Shown in pieces: positions 1 through 11,318 of a stretch of 64,000 nt of DNA (within the stretch, counting starts at the first letter, position 1; each line of letters opens with the position of its first letter). The translations under genes and the position numbers were made by a program. The notes beneath the pieces are model-generated. The model was not told the DNA's origin, made no database searches, and was given only the letters and a program-made list of their open reading frames with translations. This DNA is from Corinectria fuckeliana (taxonomy: Eukaryota > Ascomycota > Sordariomycetes > Hypocreales > Nectriaceae), in assembly GCA_019137255.1 (NCBI GenBank), contig WPDH01000143.1:62001-126000 (forward strand). Reading direction: 5' to 3'.

Positions 1-1031
1 AAACGGTTTTCGAGGCTCTCTCTGCCGTTGAGGCAAAAGAGGAGATTCTGCCAGCGACTCTTCGAGGACATTCGGATTTTCGAGATACGAGAATTCGCGG
101 CTTCATGTGGAAATCCACGCATACCTCTGATCAATCTAATGCAGACAACGAGGCAACACTTATGGACAATCATGCACACCTCCGAGGCATTGTTGACGAT
201 TCCGTTGCTTCATCCAATCTCCATCGATCCGAAGCCGCTTGGAACTGCCTCGTCCACACACCACTTCTACGCTATGCAATCTCTCGCTTTTCTTTTCTTG
301 AAGTTGAGCCCATTGCCTCAGCCCGGATCATGCTAGCTTTTCGTCCCTTGTCAAAGACTGATGGTCAAACACCATCCCAACCGTCCAACACCAGTGTATC
401 CAGTGCAAGCAGCATATCTGGGCAGGATTCGGGGACGCCACAGACTCAGACGAGTGCTGTTGCATCATCAATCCATAAGATGGTTGGCTTTGCCATGGTG
501 CTTCGTCCCGAAAAGGAGATTCAGAACCTCATTGACACTTTCTTGGACAAGCAGCCGCACACAATGGCTACCATCAACCAAACTATATATGAGCCTCTCC
601 GCACCCGGCCAGCTCCTATCTTCATCGAGACCAAGACCTCATCCGGCAACATGGACACCGCCAATGTTCAGCTTGGTGTCTGGGTCGCTGCGTGGCATGA
701 GCGTATGCGCAGTATCATTACCCTCGGGGGAGGAACAGACAAGGTCATCACGATCCCCGCCATCCAGGTAGTTGGAAGTGTCTGGACCCTCCTGTTTGTC
801 ATGGATGCGGGCGCGGAAATTGTCAGTTGATTTACTCACATCTCAAGTTGATTATCTAACAATGGAAAATAGCGCGTGCTCGATGGGAACTTTCGGATAG
901 GTGATACCGACAGCATCTTTGGTATTTACCAATTGCAAGCTGCTATATCCGCGCTTGCTGACTGGGCCAAGGACACATTTGAGCCCTGGTTTACTACGCT
1001 TCTAACTCGCGCAACTGGGTCGCAGCTCTAG
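1..1031 (+). CDS. PD-(D/E)XK nuclease-like domain protein, 5' partial
   Basis: The reading frame is open from the window edge (codons in frame 3), so the true start lies upstream. The first exon runs to 821. A phase-0 intron (822-872, gtcagt...atag) follows, and the last exon 873-1031 adds 52 residues and a stop. The sequence carries the pattern of the fungal PD-(D/E)XK nuclease-like family: an upstream ILP...HSDFRDTRI stretch, a glutamate in SEAAWN, and the core FIETKT (E-x-K) followed by VQLGVWVAAWHERM, where the conserved Q sits. These proteins are common, often multicopy, in Sordariomycetes and have no established biological role; nuclease activity is inferred from the fold only. A Ser/Thr-rich insert lies between the SEAAWN and ETKT blocks. 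Family call fairly secure, function unknown. Confidence 0.75.
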
Positions 1032-1159
1032 CAGTAACGAAAATAACTAGTCATTCTTTATAGCTTGAAATATGTCTCTATTCTACTTATAAACTAAGCT
1101 ATCCTCTAGCCTCTCTGCTGTACTCTCAACTCTCTAGCCCCTCTAATTAATTAAGCTTG

Positions 1160-1545
1160 TTACAGCATATATCCCACAAGTACAGCAGCAACAGCAATAA
1201 CCCCACCAACATTAATCATCTTATTATCAGCACCACTGACAGGCACAGTAGAAGGCGTCTCGGTAGGACTAGCTCCAGTAGATTGAGCAACACCAGAAGA
1301 GACCGTCGCAGAGTCGTTAGGGACGACAGTCAGGGCTCCGACAGTGCAAGAGGAGACGGGCAGCGGGGAGCGTGTCACCATGTCGGGCGCTGTGGTGTGA
1401 GGCGGGCAACCGCTGCAGGTAACGGTAGACTGAGCCTGAACTCCAGAGAGGACTTAAAGAGTGGTGAGCAGGGAGGGATATATGAAATGCGCCCGGGATG
1501 ATAGTTTGACTTACCGGCAAGGGCTGCGACGATAGAAAGCTTCAT
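1160..1545 (-). CDS. Small secreted, probably GPI-anchored wall protein
   Basis: A two-exon gene (1545-1515, phase-1 intron 1514-1453 with gtaagt donor and aag acceptor, then 1452-1160) gives 107 residues. The first exon plus the start of the second give a short signal peptide beginning MKLSIVAALAVLSG and ending near VQAQ. A small cysteine-containing segment (TCSGCPP) and a Ser/Thr/Pro-rich middle follow. The C-terminus has the layout of a GPI signal: small residues (SGADN), then a hydrophobic tail VIAVAAVLVGYML with no charged end. No catalytic domain is visible, so the likely place is the cell wall or plasma membrane surface. No homologue was recognised, so the role is open. The exon structure is supported by restoring one continuous frame across a consensus intron. 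Confidence 0.6.
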
Positions 1546-2284
1546 AGTTGCGGAGTTGGTGTTGAGAGATGTAAAGCGAGTGTAAGATAAAATGAATGAG
1601 CGATGGGATGACAAGAACTTCGCAAAGGAGAGAGGAAATAATGAGCTGGAGGGATGGGGATTATGAACTAGGAGCTGTTGTTAAGATGAGCTGGTGTTCA
1701 GGAGGAATGACCAAACCAAGACGGAGAATTACCCAGAGACACTCGGCATCTAGCCAAGCCGATGACGAGCTCTCGGGCCCAGGCCGTTCCAGCGAAATGA
1801 GCCAAGGCGCGTTTTACTAAGCTTGAACTTTAGATCTCACCCTGTTGCCAGGAGCTAGAGAGGCGATAGCTTCGCTCATAGCCAAGGTCCCAGCCCCAGA
1901 CTCAGGCTTTTTGCGGCAAAGATGCACAGGAGATTCCGACACTACTGTGCTTTGTCTTAGGATCCAAGACATTTCTACTAGAGATATGTAATCTAACACA
2001 TACTACACAGTTGGCGCGGCTCTAGTACGATTAGCCTCGGAAGGGCGACTCCCGAAATTGGCTTAAGCCCCGTAGGTGGCAGAGGCGACCAAGCAAAAGG
2101 AAACAAATCTAGCGCTAGAAGAGCTCGGGAGCTCAAGATTCCGTGCAGATCCCCCAGAGTTCCTGTTCCTGGCCAGGCGATCATCGGCGCCGGTATTAGC
2201 CGGGCGTGATCCCACACGTGCACCAGCTTGGAATGCGCCACAAAGGGATGGGCTATGACGTTCCTATGTGATGTTTGTTTACCT

Positions 2285-2385
2285 TTCCTAGCTAATCTAA
2301 TCCAATCTAGGCCCTAGCTGCAGGTTGCCCCGTTTGGCTGTGTTCACTCAACGCTGTGCTAGATTGGATTGGGCGCGACTAGGAA
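2285..2385. repeat. Imperfect inverted repeat in intergenic region
   Basis: Arms at 2285-2310 and 2359-2385 are reverse complements with a perfect 12-bp core (AATCCAATCTAG / CTAGATTGGATT) and matching outer ends (TTCCTAG / CTAGGAA), separated by about 48 bp. It could be a tiny MITE-like relic or a hairpin. Apart from it, the gene-free stretch 1546-2646 upstream of the ferritin-like gene shows nothing I can name; the last 150 bp are CT/CA-rich, typical of a fungal promoter and leader. Confidence 0.5.
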
Positions 2386-2646
2386 CGGAAGTGCAAAGGC
2401 CCGGCAACATTCAGATGGCGAGGAGAGTTTGCGGGTAATGGAGGCTCTGGGGAGCAATTAGACATGATGCAGTTTTAAGATTTCTGCTCACTGTGTAGCT
2501 GCTCGCGCAAGCATGCCGTAAGATATATCACCGGCTCACCCGTCTCCTGTATCAACCTTCTCATCACCATCAGTTCACTCTTTGACAACACACCAGCCCT
2601 CGACTCAATCTAATACACTCACTCACCCACTCACCTCATCATCACA

Positions 2647-3663
2647 ATGCATTTTTCCGCTGCCACTGTTGCCCTCGCGGCTGCTGGTCTCGTCTCTGCC
2701 GCCCCGGCTGTTCAGAAGCGTGCCTCCGAGATTAATGATGGTGTCATCCTCAACTATGCTCTGACTCTTGAGCATCTTGAGGATACCTTCTACCGTGAGG
2801 GCCTTGCCAACTTCACTGAAAAAGACTTTGCATCCGCCGGCTATGACTCCACTTTCTACAAGAACATCCAGAAGGTGTCTTCCGACGAGTCTTCTCACGT
2901 TGACTTCCTGACCAAGGGTCTCAAGGGTACGTCAACATTGCATCTCCTTGGACGAAAGAAGAAGCCTTTTAACACGATGCTCTATAGCTGCCGGTGTCAC
3001 CCCCGTCCAGGAATGTACCTACTCGTTCGGTGTCACTGATGTCGATACTTTCCTGGCCACCGCATCCATCCTCGAGGGCGTTGGCGTGTCTGCTTACCTC
3101 GGTGCCGCCGCCGACATCATGAGCAAGACCTACCTCACCGCTGCTGGCTCCATCCTCACCGTAGAGGCCCGCCACTCTGCCTACCTCCGCGCCGGTCTCA
3201 AGAAGGAGCCCTTCCCCCAGGCGTTCGATACTCCCCTGTCCTACAATGAGGTTTTCTCCCTGGCTTCTGCCTTCATCGTCGGCTGCCCCAAGGATAGCCC
3301 CGCCCTGCCCGTCAAGGCTTTCCCCGCGCTCGCCGTCAATAGCACTGAGGAGATCGTGACTGGCAGCACCGTCACTCTCATGACTCCCGGTTACACTCTG
3401 AAGGGCGCCGAGGGCCAGAAGGTCTACGCTGCTTTCATCGCTGTCACTGGCCCTACCTTTGTCGAGGCCAAGGCTGTCGATGGTGGCTTTTCTGTCGAGA
3501 TCCCTGAAGGCTTTGCTGGCCAGACTTATGTCGTCCTCACTAGCTGCAAGGACTTTGTCTCTGATGACACTGTTGCTGCTGGCCCTGCCATCGTCGAGGT
3601 ATGCATTTCTACTGCTTTAGATTTCTGAGGCAACCACTAACGGATTACCAGATCTCAAGCTAG
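2647..3663 (+). CDS. Secreted ferritin-like domain protein (Rds1-type stress protein)
   Basis: Three exons (2647-2926, 2988-3598, 3652-3663) give 300 residues. The N-terminus is a signal peptide (MHFSAATVALAAAGLVSA) followed by a dibasic KR processing site near residue 24. The body matches the Ferritin_2 / Rds1 family: helix NDGVILNYALTLEHLEDTFY, then DESSHVDFL, and later ASILEGVGVSAYLGAA and ILTVEARHSAYLR, the four-helix elements in which Glu and His residues would sit at the di-metal site. In fission yeast and filamentous fungi such proteins are induced by nutrient or osmotic stress; the biochemical activity is unproven. The third exon encodes only ISS and a stop, reached through an intron (3599-3651) starting gtatgc. 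Without that splice the protein would end 10 residues later at 3628, so the extreme C-terminus is uncertain. Confidence 0.85.
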
Positions 3664-4354
3664 AGCATGAAAAGATTTCTCGTTTCCTTTTCTGTTATGA
3701 ACTTTAATGCATAAGTATATACGTTGAACTATCTAGGATCCCATTCAAGTGTAGGCCTGGAATATAATCTCTATGTAAAGCAAACAAGTTAGCCGCAGTA
3801 TGTACCTAGACTTTAAACAGTGTGTCTTACCTAGCATTTTAGAGATGCTGCTAGTTGGTTCATGAGGGTATAGGCTTTTTGCGAGTCTAGGCAAACCAGC
3901 TAGCCCAATATATGTGGTAGAGTCTTAAGGATTACGATCTCCGGTTGTTTTATATCCTCAGTGTGCTTCGTGCTATCCCCACGACACCAGTGCAGCAGTA
4001 CTTAACGCTGTCCCTAAAGGCTTAGCTTCAACACATTCCAGTTGGGTTTGTTAACGATTATTCAGACTCCACTTTGCTCTAGTAAATTGAGGTTATAAAC
4101 ATAATACCACACAGCACTCAATGAAGGGCTTGGCAGAACTTGCCTTTTTGGGGCAGGATATCCCACGCATCTTCCACTGATTAAAATCTAATTTGAGTAG
4201 GTGTGGGACAGCACATATTTAACGCAGTTCTCAGACTGAACTCTGTCTATTATGGTCCAGGTGCACTATATCACGTCCTCCTGATTGCTATGCCCGAAGC
4301 TACAGGGTAGGTAGTCATGCTAATAACAGGGCTGACATCATTAAGACCATAGTG
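3664..4354. other. Intergenic, no gene seen
   Basis: About 690 bp between the ferritin-like gene and the convergent small membrane-protein gene. It has stops in all frames and no repeat or RNA signal that I can identify. It presumably holds the two 3' UTRs. Confidence 0.5.
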
Positions 4355-4730
4355 TTAGCTAAAGGGCTTCCACGCCGTATTGACCTTTGGCTTCGTCTGA
4401 TGTCCTGCATCAGCCCCTTGACTCGGCGACTGAGACGGTGGGGTTTGGGTGTGTTGCATTGCAGATGCACCGGGAAATGGGAGTCCCGAGACGGATGTGT
4501 TTGAGCTGGGTGTGTTGACGTAGTAGAGTACGGCTACGGCAAGGTCTGTTAGTTTTGTTGTCGCTTGATGATGGTAATCGGGTTGGGAGGAGTGCAAACA
4601 TACCAGCGCCGGTGGCTGCGAAGGCAGCTAGAGGGAGGAACTTGGCCACGCGGGCATATCTTGACACAACGACGGGCTCTACGGGAAAGTCGAATCGGGG
4701 GAGGGCGGTTCCAAATGAGTTGCAAGTCAT
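4355..4730 (-). CDS. Small hypothetical protein with one membrane segment
   Basis: Two exons (4730-4604, phase-1 intron 4603-4546 with gtatg donor and taacag acceptor, 4545-4355) give 105 residues. I chose the ATG at 4730, where the protein begins MTCNSFGTALPRF; an in-frame upstream ATG at 4823 would add 31 residues. A hydrophobic stretch spans the splice junction (FLPLAAFAATGA then LAVAVLYYV), giving a single predicted transmembrane helix after a basic segment. The rest is a Pro/Ser/Gln-rich hydrophilic tail. I recognise no family. The splice is credible because it rebuilds one continuous helix in frame. Confidence 0.5.
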
Positions 4731-5749
4731 GGTGATTGATGTGAAGGTACAGGAGTGGAATGGCTGATTGAATTGGCGAATGAGCTGCTGGATGATGTCT
4801 TGACTGATGAGATGAAGTCCCAATTGACGTCGCCGTGAATTCCCATCTATATATACCGTCTTGATGATGGTGATATAATCATTGTCTATGTGTTCCGTGC
4901 GCGTAGTGCTAGGTCAAGGCGCGTCGTATGGTTCTCGGTGTGGCCTGACGAACTGCTGATGGCCAACCCTCCCTGACAAGCATTTTGCGATTTTCCCCGA
5001 TGGCTGGGTCACCTGGGCTACTAGAGAGGCTGTAAGAGAGATTATCGTCTTATTTTGACTTGAAACAGGGAAAGTTAGATGTCGGGTGACTTTTCAGGCA
5101 GCTTGCGTTTCTCCGGAGTGTACGGAGTAGCATTACTAGCATTGTGTCCCCTCTCCGCGTCTGCTGATTTTAACGGACCTGCTGCCAGCTTACAACGCGG
5201 CTTTTTTGTTTGGTGCGCCGGCCCGACGGGTAGATTGGGCCAGATCCCTGAAATCGCTTATCTTAGTTCATCCGTCATTCTGATATCAGCCCGCATTGGA
5301 TTCAATGGATACCTCAATGTCGCCCGAGTGGTCCGTAAAGTGGCGCTGCGAGACATTTCGTAGCTGCACAAAACATGCTCGGTACCAAGATCAGTGGTGG
5401 ATTAATCAGAGATCCGTAAGGGATGCAAGCAAGACAGCCATCCATCACCTAATCTGGTAGTGTACTGACAAGGCCCCCCAGCTGCCATGGCTACACCTGA
5501 GCTCACCTCTTCTCCGACTTCTTCCGTATGCCTTGCCAGTTGACCTTGCTGTTCACTTGGTCTCCGGCTTGTTGCACACCTTGAAAACAGTGGGCCCCGT
5601 AGCCGTGTCATCACCGCCTTTCTTCTCCCGCCTGCTCTGCTCTCGCCCATTCTAAGCTGTAGCAGCCAATTCAGGATGAAACTCAAAAGTAACTGTCGAT
5701 GACGGCCAACGTATCCACAGCAGACGTAAAGGTCAGGGACTTGTCCGTC
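4731..5749. other. Intergenic, no supported gene
   Basis: About 1 kb. Open frames of 94 codons on each strand (5079-5363 plus, 5402-5686 minus) have no recognisable domain, no consistent codon pattern and no splice partner, so I treat them as chance. Confidence 0.4.
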
Positions 5750-7735
5750 TCCTTGGTGCCCTCTTCGGGCTGGCGCGTCAGTTCATGACCGCGTTCAACG
5801 CCAAGCTGCCGCGAAGGCATCTCCTCAGGCAGAGGGTAGAAGGGCAGCCCAGTGGGAAATGGGGCGTTGTCGAAGTTATATCACTCAGGCTTGAACTACC
5901 CTCGTCGCTGGCATTGACTTGGACGGCACCGCTCAAGAGTGCCAAAACCCTCTTGTAGGCCTTGTTCTCCTTGTCATTGGACTCAAGTCCCTCAAACATG
6001 GTGTAGGCGGCACGGATCACGCTCTCTAAAACACCAACAATCCACGCATGATGTGAAGATGCCGCCTCGCTAACGAAATAAAGCTGACGGAAAGCTTTAG
6101 GCTTGGTAACCTCTGCCACATATTAGAGAGCTGGCTAGGTCTAAAGTAGGCGAAGGCACTGGACATGTCCTGGTCTTTATACCAGTCCCAAGCATGATAG
6201 GTCTTGTATTGTTTGTGCTTAAGTTCTTCTAGCAGCTCCTTATAGGGATGCTTCTCGTTAGCGTACAGTAAAGCAAGGTTATCGAGTAGAACTGATTTGA
6301 GCTGTTCCTTATTCTCAGGGGAATCAGGAGAAATCAGCGAGTCTATACGTTGGGCATCTTGCCCCTATATGTAAGGACACAGAAGGACGGCGGGTTTCTT
6401 AGGGTCCTACTGGTTTTCTTCATTCGAAGGACGGACTCGGCTAATGACTGATCGTACCATCCAATACCATTTAAAGGGAAGAAAGCCAGTATACGTCTTC
6501 CGTGAAGCTGGTCGGGCTCACTAACAAATTCTCTGTCTCTAGCCATTTAATGTTGTTGCAATTGAATCCTGGGCCGTTGGGGAAAGGGTCTTCCTCTCCT
6601 TCCGTGGTGACTGGGGCTTTGTTGATTTTCCTAGATGATTACAGATGCACTAAAAGCTGGAAGAATAGACAGCTGTTGCGGTGCGTGGGAGGAACTTACG
6701 AAGAAAGGAACTGGCAGATACTCTTATGATCGGCTCTCATCAAGAGCTTCCAGAACTTTGTCGCTTAGGTTGTGATCCTCGTTTTTTCGGCTTTCTCTTG
6801 TCTGGCCTTATCACCTTAAGTTTTGGCTACTTCGAGAAAGGTCTTCAGAGCTTCGGAAACAATAGTCTATGGTTTCTCTCAGAGTAGGCTAGAGTCTTGT
6901 CAGAAACGCGCGCTAACCAAGCAAGGGAAGCATGACTATACTTGAGAGGAATCTTGCCTCCCTCTGCAAGTCCGCTATTAAGGTTGAATAGATCGTCGGC
7001 TTTTGCCTCAGCCACGTTTGTCTCATCCTTTGACTTTCGTTGCCTGGCCAAGGATTACCAATGTGGCGCACATTGTTGAAGTACGAAGGGCAGACTTCGA
7101 GGTCATCAGCGACATAATAAGAGATTAGTCTACCCTCTCCTTTCACTAATCCAATGTAATCAAAGAGCTGAAAAGTCCTATACGTCACAGTTAGTATTTA
7201 CATACGGTAGAGAGACATCTAAGCCTATGTTTATACTAACTTCTTTATGACGCTATTGTTAGGGAATCGTATTGCACTGACATTCTTGTAGTCATGCTCA
7301 TCGTCAGAGACCTATGAGTATAAAGACGCCCCCCAAATCTATCCTTTCCTGCAGCCTTAATGATATCATAATCGCTCTTGAGCTTGAGCATTTTCTTCTT
7401 GGCATCCTAGTTCAGCCAGTTGAAAAGGGCAGTGAAGAGGCTAGCAACAACAGCGCAGATAATACCAACCGTGATGCGACCTAGTGTTGAAGGATCAGGA
7501 ATGAAGCCTGTTCTTGTGACTTGCTTGTTCTTTTATAGTAGGTCACTGATGTTTTCCTTGGGACCGACCTCCTCAATAGGAAGGTAAGACTGGGCGGTCT
7601 GCACCTTGCTCACCCGATCTAAGGAGACCTGTAAGTCTTTGTAGAGCGTCTTTCTCGCGACTTAACGAGCCCACATATTCTTATACGATGTATTCGCCCA
7701 GCGCTTTTCGATAAGAGGCTGTGCGTGCGACATGT
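5750..7735 (-). pseudogene. Decayed protein-coding gene of unknown family
   Basis: Minus-strand protein-like sequence runs through this stretch but is cut by many stops. It starts near 7733 with MSHAQPLIEKRWANTSYKNMW. A hydrophobic segment (LGRITVGIICAVVASLF, about 7430-7480) is followed by a Lys-rich helix. Farther on are blocks such as PKKPAVLLCPYI and SVLLDNLALLYANEKHPYKE, and 5778-6119 holds an open 113-codon stretch. Several in-frame stops are TAG, TAA or TGA where CAG, CAA or CGA would keep the protein sense, i.e. single C-to-T changes on the coding strand, which fits RIP. The hydrophobic-plus-helical pattern vaguely resembles the neighbouring pore-forming-like genes, but I cannot assign a family. 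Boundaries are approximate. Confidence 0.5.
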
Positions 7736-8521
7736 TTTTTTAGGAAGGTTAGAGATCAGACTTGGGTATGAAAGTGTTCTAGAAGATCAGAATTTAAGAT
7801 AAGAAACGATAAATTCAGCTAATGTGGCCTAGTCTGCTCTAGTATAGGCCAGCATTCTGTGAGCTTATACATACCAATGTCGCCTTAACGATATTAACTA
7901 TTGATTTGACCCCAGAAGCGGAAACGCAAGCCTTAGCGTGGCTCTGCGTATGTATTGCAAAGCGGTAATAAAGGTATGAATACTCGACAAACTTTGAGCC
8001 GTCCCTATTCGCCACCCACCAAGCTGTGTGTGGTCGGATTTTAGTCGATCATTAACCCCAATTAACCCAGTGGCTGGCTGAAGCCAAAGTCTCGAACGTT
8101 CTATCGTCAATAGTCTCACCGGGCATTTAACTGAGCTCTAAGCAAAGCTCTCAATTAGTCGAAGAGGCTGACTGGCCTAAGACATGACCATCTTTAATCG
8201 TTTTAGCAAACAAAGTCTCTGCTATCTGATAATGGAAGTTGTCGGGGCAAAATGGGATCAGCATGTACTCTTCGATTACAGACAGTCACAGCTGTATCAG
8301 TTCTAGACCGAAAGCGGGGAAGCATTTTGGTAGGAAGCAGATAGAGAACGGTTGCATCTGGGTTGAAGAGCATAGCAACAAAGGCGAGGTCGTTGACTAA
8401 GCGTAGGTTTTTAGGTGTCGATGTGAAGAAACACAGTCCTGACAGGCCTTTTCAGCTATCTATACCGTACCGGCTGAGATTATCACAGTATCTTTTCTGA
8501 TATCAGAATTGAGATTTTCTA
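7736..8521. other. Gene-free gap with a coding-like fragment
   Basis: Between the decayed gene and the 3' end of the next gene. On the minus strand, about 8216-8470, an uninterrupted 80-odd-codon stretch includes LVNDLAFVAMLFNPDATVLY and LLPTKMLPRF, which reads like real protein but has no start and is bounded by stops. It may be another piece of the decayed locus. Nothing else recognisable. Confidence 0.3.
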
Positions 8522-11318
8522 TCATAAATAGGTAACCTCACAAACTAGCTCCACCTTAATGCCAGTAACGGACTGGATGTCTGTCGGTGAGTCTACTGTT
8601 ATCGTCCAAGTACGGAAAGGGCTCAGCAGTAAAGAAGACTCATGATTCCCACTAAATTCGCCATCCATCAAGACGTCCTTACCTCGATTTAAATATTCGA
8701 AACCGAAGATGGATTCTGTTGTGACGAATTGCAGCACACGAGGGGCAATGCCATTCCCCGATGCCATGGTGGGCGCCTGGGGCTTGTCCAGATTAAGGTC
8801 TTTCATCGCAGCGCCGAGAGCCACACGAAGACTGACAGAATCGTCTTTCTTGTCACTGAGGCCCTCAAGATAGATGCGAGCAACTCTGACACGAAGGCGT
8901 CCGTATTGATGGAACATAGGGTTCTCACAGTCCAGAGTGAAGGAAGTTGTTCGCGTGTCTTTCAACACATCCAAAAAGTCTTGTGAGTGAACCATAGCAC
9001 TCCTACTGATGGCTTCCGATGTGTTTGTCGTTTTGTTAGAGGTGAAGTAGAAAAGACGCTTCTGGGCACGAACGATCGGAGGCACCTGAGCGGCAAGAGC
9101 TTGGAGAGTCGCAGCATCGTTTCTGAAACTGGCAATATCCTTCATGGGGTCCACGACGATGGGCTGGGTGGCATTGAGGCAATTCCAAGCATACGATGCC
9201 ACATACTGGCGAAAGTCGAGTACGATCCAGCTCCGAACGGCGAGTACGCGCTCCGCCAAGGCAATCTTGATGATGTTGAGCGTTTCATCATTGCCTTGGA
9301 TTTGAGGAATAGCCTTGCGTAGGCGGTTTGTGTGGTTCTGCTGTGAGATGCGCTGCTGTGTGACAGTCAGGTATGCATCACTAGCTGAGGTTAGGGCAGT
9401 CTGAGCAGTGAAAATTGCTTTTCCCCGGATGACCATCTTGGAGATGAGGAAGAAGAACTCGTCAGCGCCACCGATGCCCTCCCCCTGTATCTATATTCAG
9501 GAGTTAGATCATTCACCATTCTCAAAGAGGCGAGACGTAGGTTTCACTTACCCCCTTGTGTAGTTTCCCCATTTCTAGCTGGAAGACATCCCAGTCGGCT
9601 GTCACGTTGACGCTGTCGCCGCCTTCGATGGCTAGAGTTCCATGTTAGCTTTTCTGCACTCGACGTCACATGTCTTGAACAACAAGTCTTACCTGGAAGC
9701 GTAACCCCTTGGATTTCCTGACTGCTGAAGTCATCCATGGACGATTTGGATTGTACCAAGTCAGCAATTTGACCAATCGCTTCCACAAGCTGCTTAATCT
9801 TTTCAAGATATGGCTCAAGCTTCTCGTAAATCTCCTTGATAGTGTCGACAATACCGCCAATCTCTTCCCAAAACCCAACAACTTCGTTGGCGGCCTTGAT
9901 AGCGCTTCCAAGCTTCTCGGCCCCTGCTCCGATACCCGCTGCTGCCACAGGAGGGGCACAGCACGCCAATGCGATGCCACCCACGACGGCAACGACAGCT
10001 GTGAAGATGCTGCCAATGATCTCTTTCGTTTTATCGGACTTCCACTTCTCGATTCCTGCTTTGAAATCGTCCTGCTTGTTCTTAAGATCGAGTTGCAAGG
10101 CTTTAAATTCCCGCTGTGCCTTGTCAAATGCAATCCGAGAGTCTCCAAGTCTGTTTTCTGCCGTTTTGCTCATGAACGAGTAGACATGATCTGAGTCGAT
10201 AGACTTTTCAAGAGCTAGATTGGCAAATAGTCGGACATTCTTGGAGGTTGCATCTTGTATTCGAAGATTTCGATATGCTGCGTCAAAGGCATCCACTGAT
10301 TCCAGGCGGGAATTCAGAACCTGCTGAGCCATAGATAGGTCGAGCTTGGGCACCAAAGCCGTCATAAAGGCATTCTTTCCAATTACTGTGTGTTTTTTTC
10401 TGTCAGTAATCAGACGCTAAAATAACTGCAGCAGTCGTGAAAAGAAGTGGTGGATACCTTTCGATGCTGTGAGTATGCTTGCCTGCCCGTACAAGTCAAA
10501 GGCCTTGGGGATGCCCTGACAAAGGTTTGCAACATATTCGGCAATTTGATAGGAAAGTACACGGTCTTCATCGTGAATCTTGGCAGCCAAGAGTAGCTGG
10601 TAGTTGAGGAGACGGCGCAAGTTGCTTGGGGCTGGATGTTAATGACGATTCGTTAGAGAGAAGGATGCTCTTACCTGTTGTATCTATCCCAGCCCATTTT
10701 GGAAAACTTTCCGTTGTCTTGGATGGCATCCATAATCGATCGAGTGGAATTCTCAAAAAGTCCAGTCATTGTGCTGATATCTGATATGGATGTGATGGAG
10801 CTGGCGCCAGGCTTGAAGTCTAGAATCCAGTGACGATGGTTGGCCACTGCCTTCGATGGGTCAAGGACCAGGTCTTCCGGTGGCCCCGAATTGGGAGATG
10901 TAAGTTGAAATCGAATAGGAGACATGGGGAGCCCACAGTACAATATGGCCATGAGCTTGCCTGAGCCAGCTGATAGATCGATGTGCACGGGTTCAGGTCC
11001 AGCAAACGCGACACGACTGATCAAGGTCAAGAGGTTGCATTTAGGCGGAGGCCGGATGGTGCCCAAAGCAGTTAGAGTATCAGCGTATACTTCAATTTGT
11101 CGTACATCGTGGACATTGTCCTTTTTTCCTACATTGTCCTGTACAAACTTGGCGATGCTTTGCATGGCTCCATCTAGGTCAAGCTCACTGCCACGCGCAT
11201 GGCCTATAACACCGACAACATCGCATTGTTGATACAAAGATGGCTCTTCGGTGAGAGCGTGGATCTTGCTATCCAGGTCAGCGTATGTTTCCCGAGGGGC
11301 AGATCTGAGGGCATTCAT
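8522..11318 (-). CDS. Large alpha-helical pore-forming-like protein with Tc-toxin-A-like C-terminal domain
   Basis: I read five exons: 11318-10675, 10624-10458, 10385-9693, 9631-9552 and 9484-8522, all with GT-AG introns of 50-72 bp, giving about 848 residues. The start at 11318 (MNALRSAP) is uncertain; an upstream exon is possible. The first 270 residues have no family I know. The next block is typical of alpha-pore-forming proteins: a long charged helix, a hydrophobic hairpin of about 45 residues rich in Ala, Gly and Val (core SIFTAVVAVVGGIALACCAP), then a long heptad-like helix (EEIGGIVDTIKEIYEKLEPY). The last 150 residues are beta-rich with MFHQYGRLRVRVARIYLEGL and a final LSPFRTWTI...VELVCEVTY, closely resembling the end of insecticidal Tc-complex A subunits. 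Membrane-pore function is inferred. It is transcribed away from a xenorhabdolysin-A-like gene. There is no signal peptide. Confidence 0.6.

Noticed and set aside
5079..5363. 94-codon plus-strand frame
   Set aside because: No domain, no splice partner, Cys/Gly-rich random look; overlaps nothing conserved.
9709..10194. 161-codon plus-strand frame inside the 848-residue gene
   Set aside because: Antisense shadow of the helical core exon, which has consensus introns and a clear fold pattern on the minus strand.
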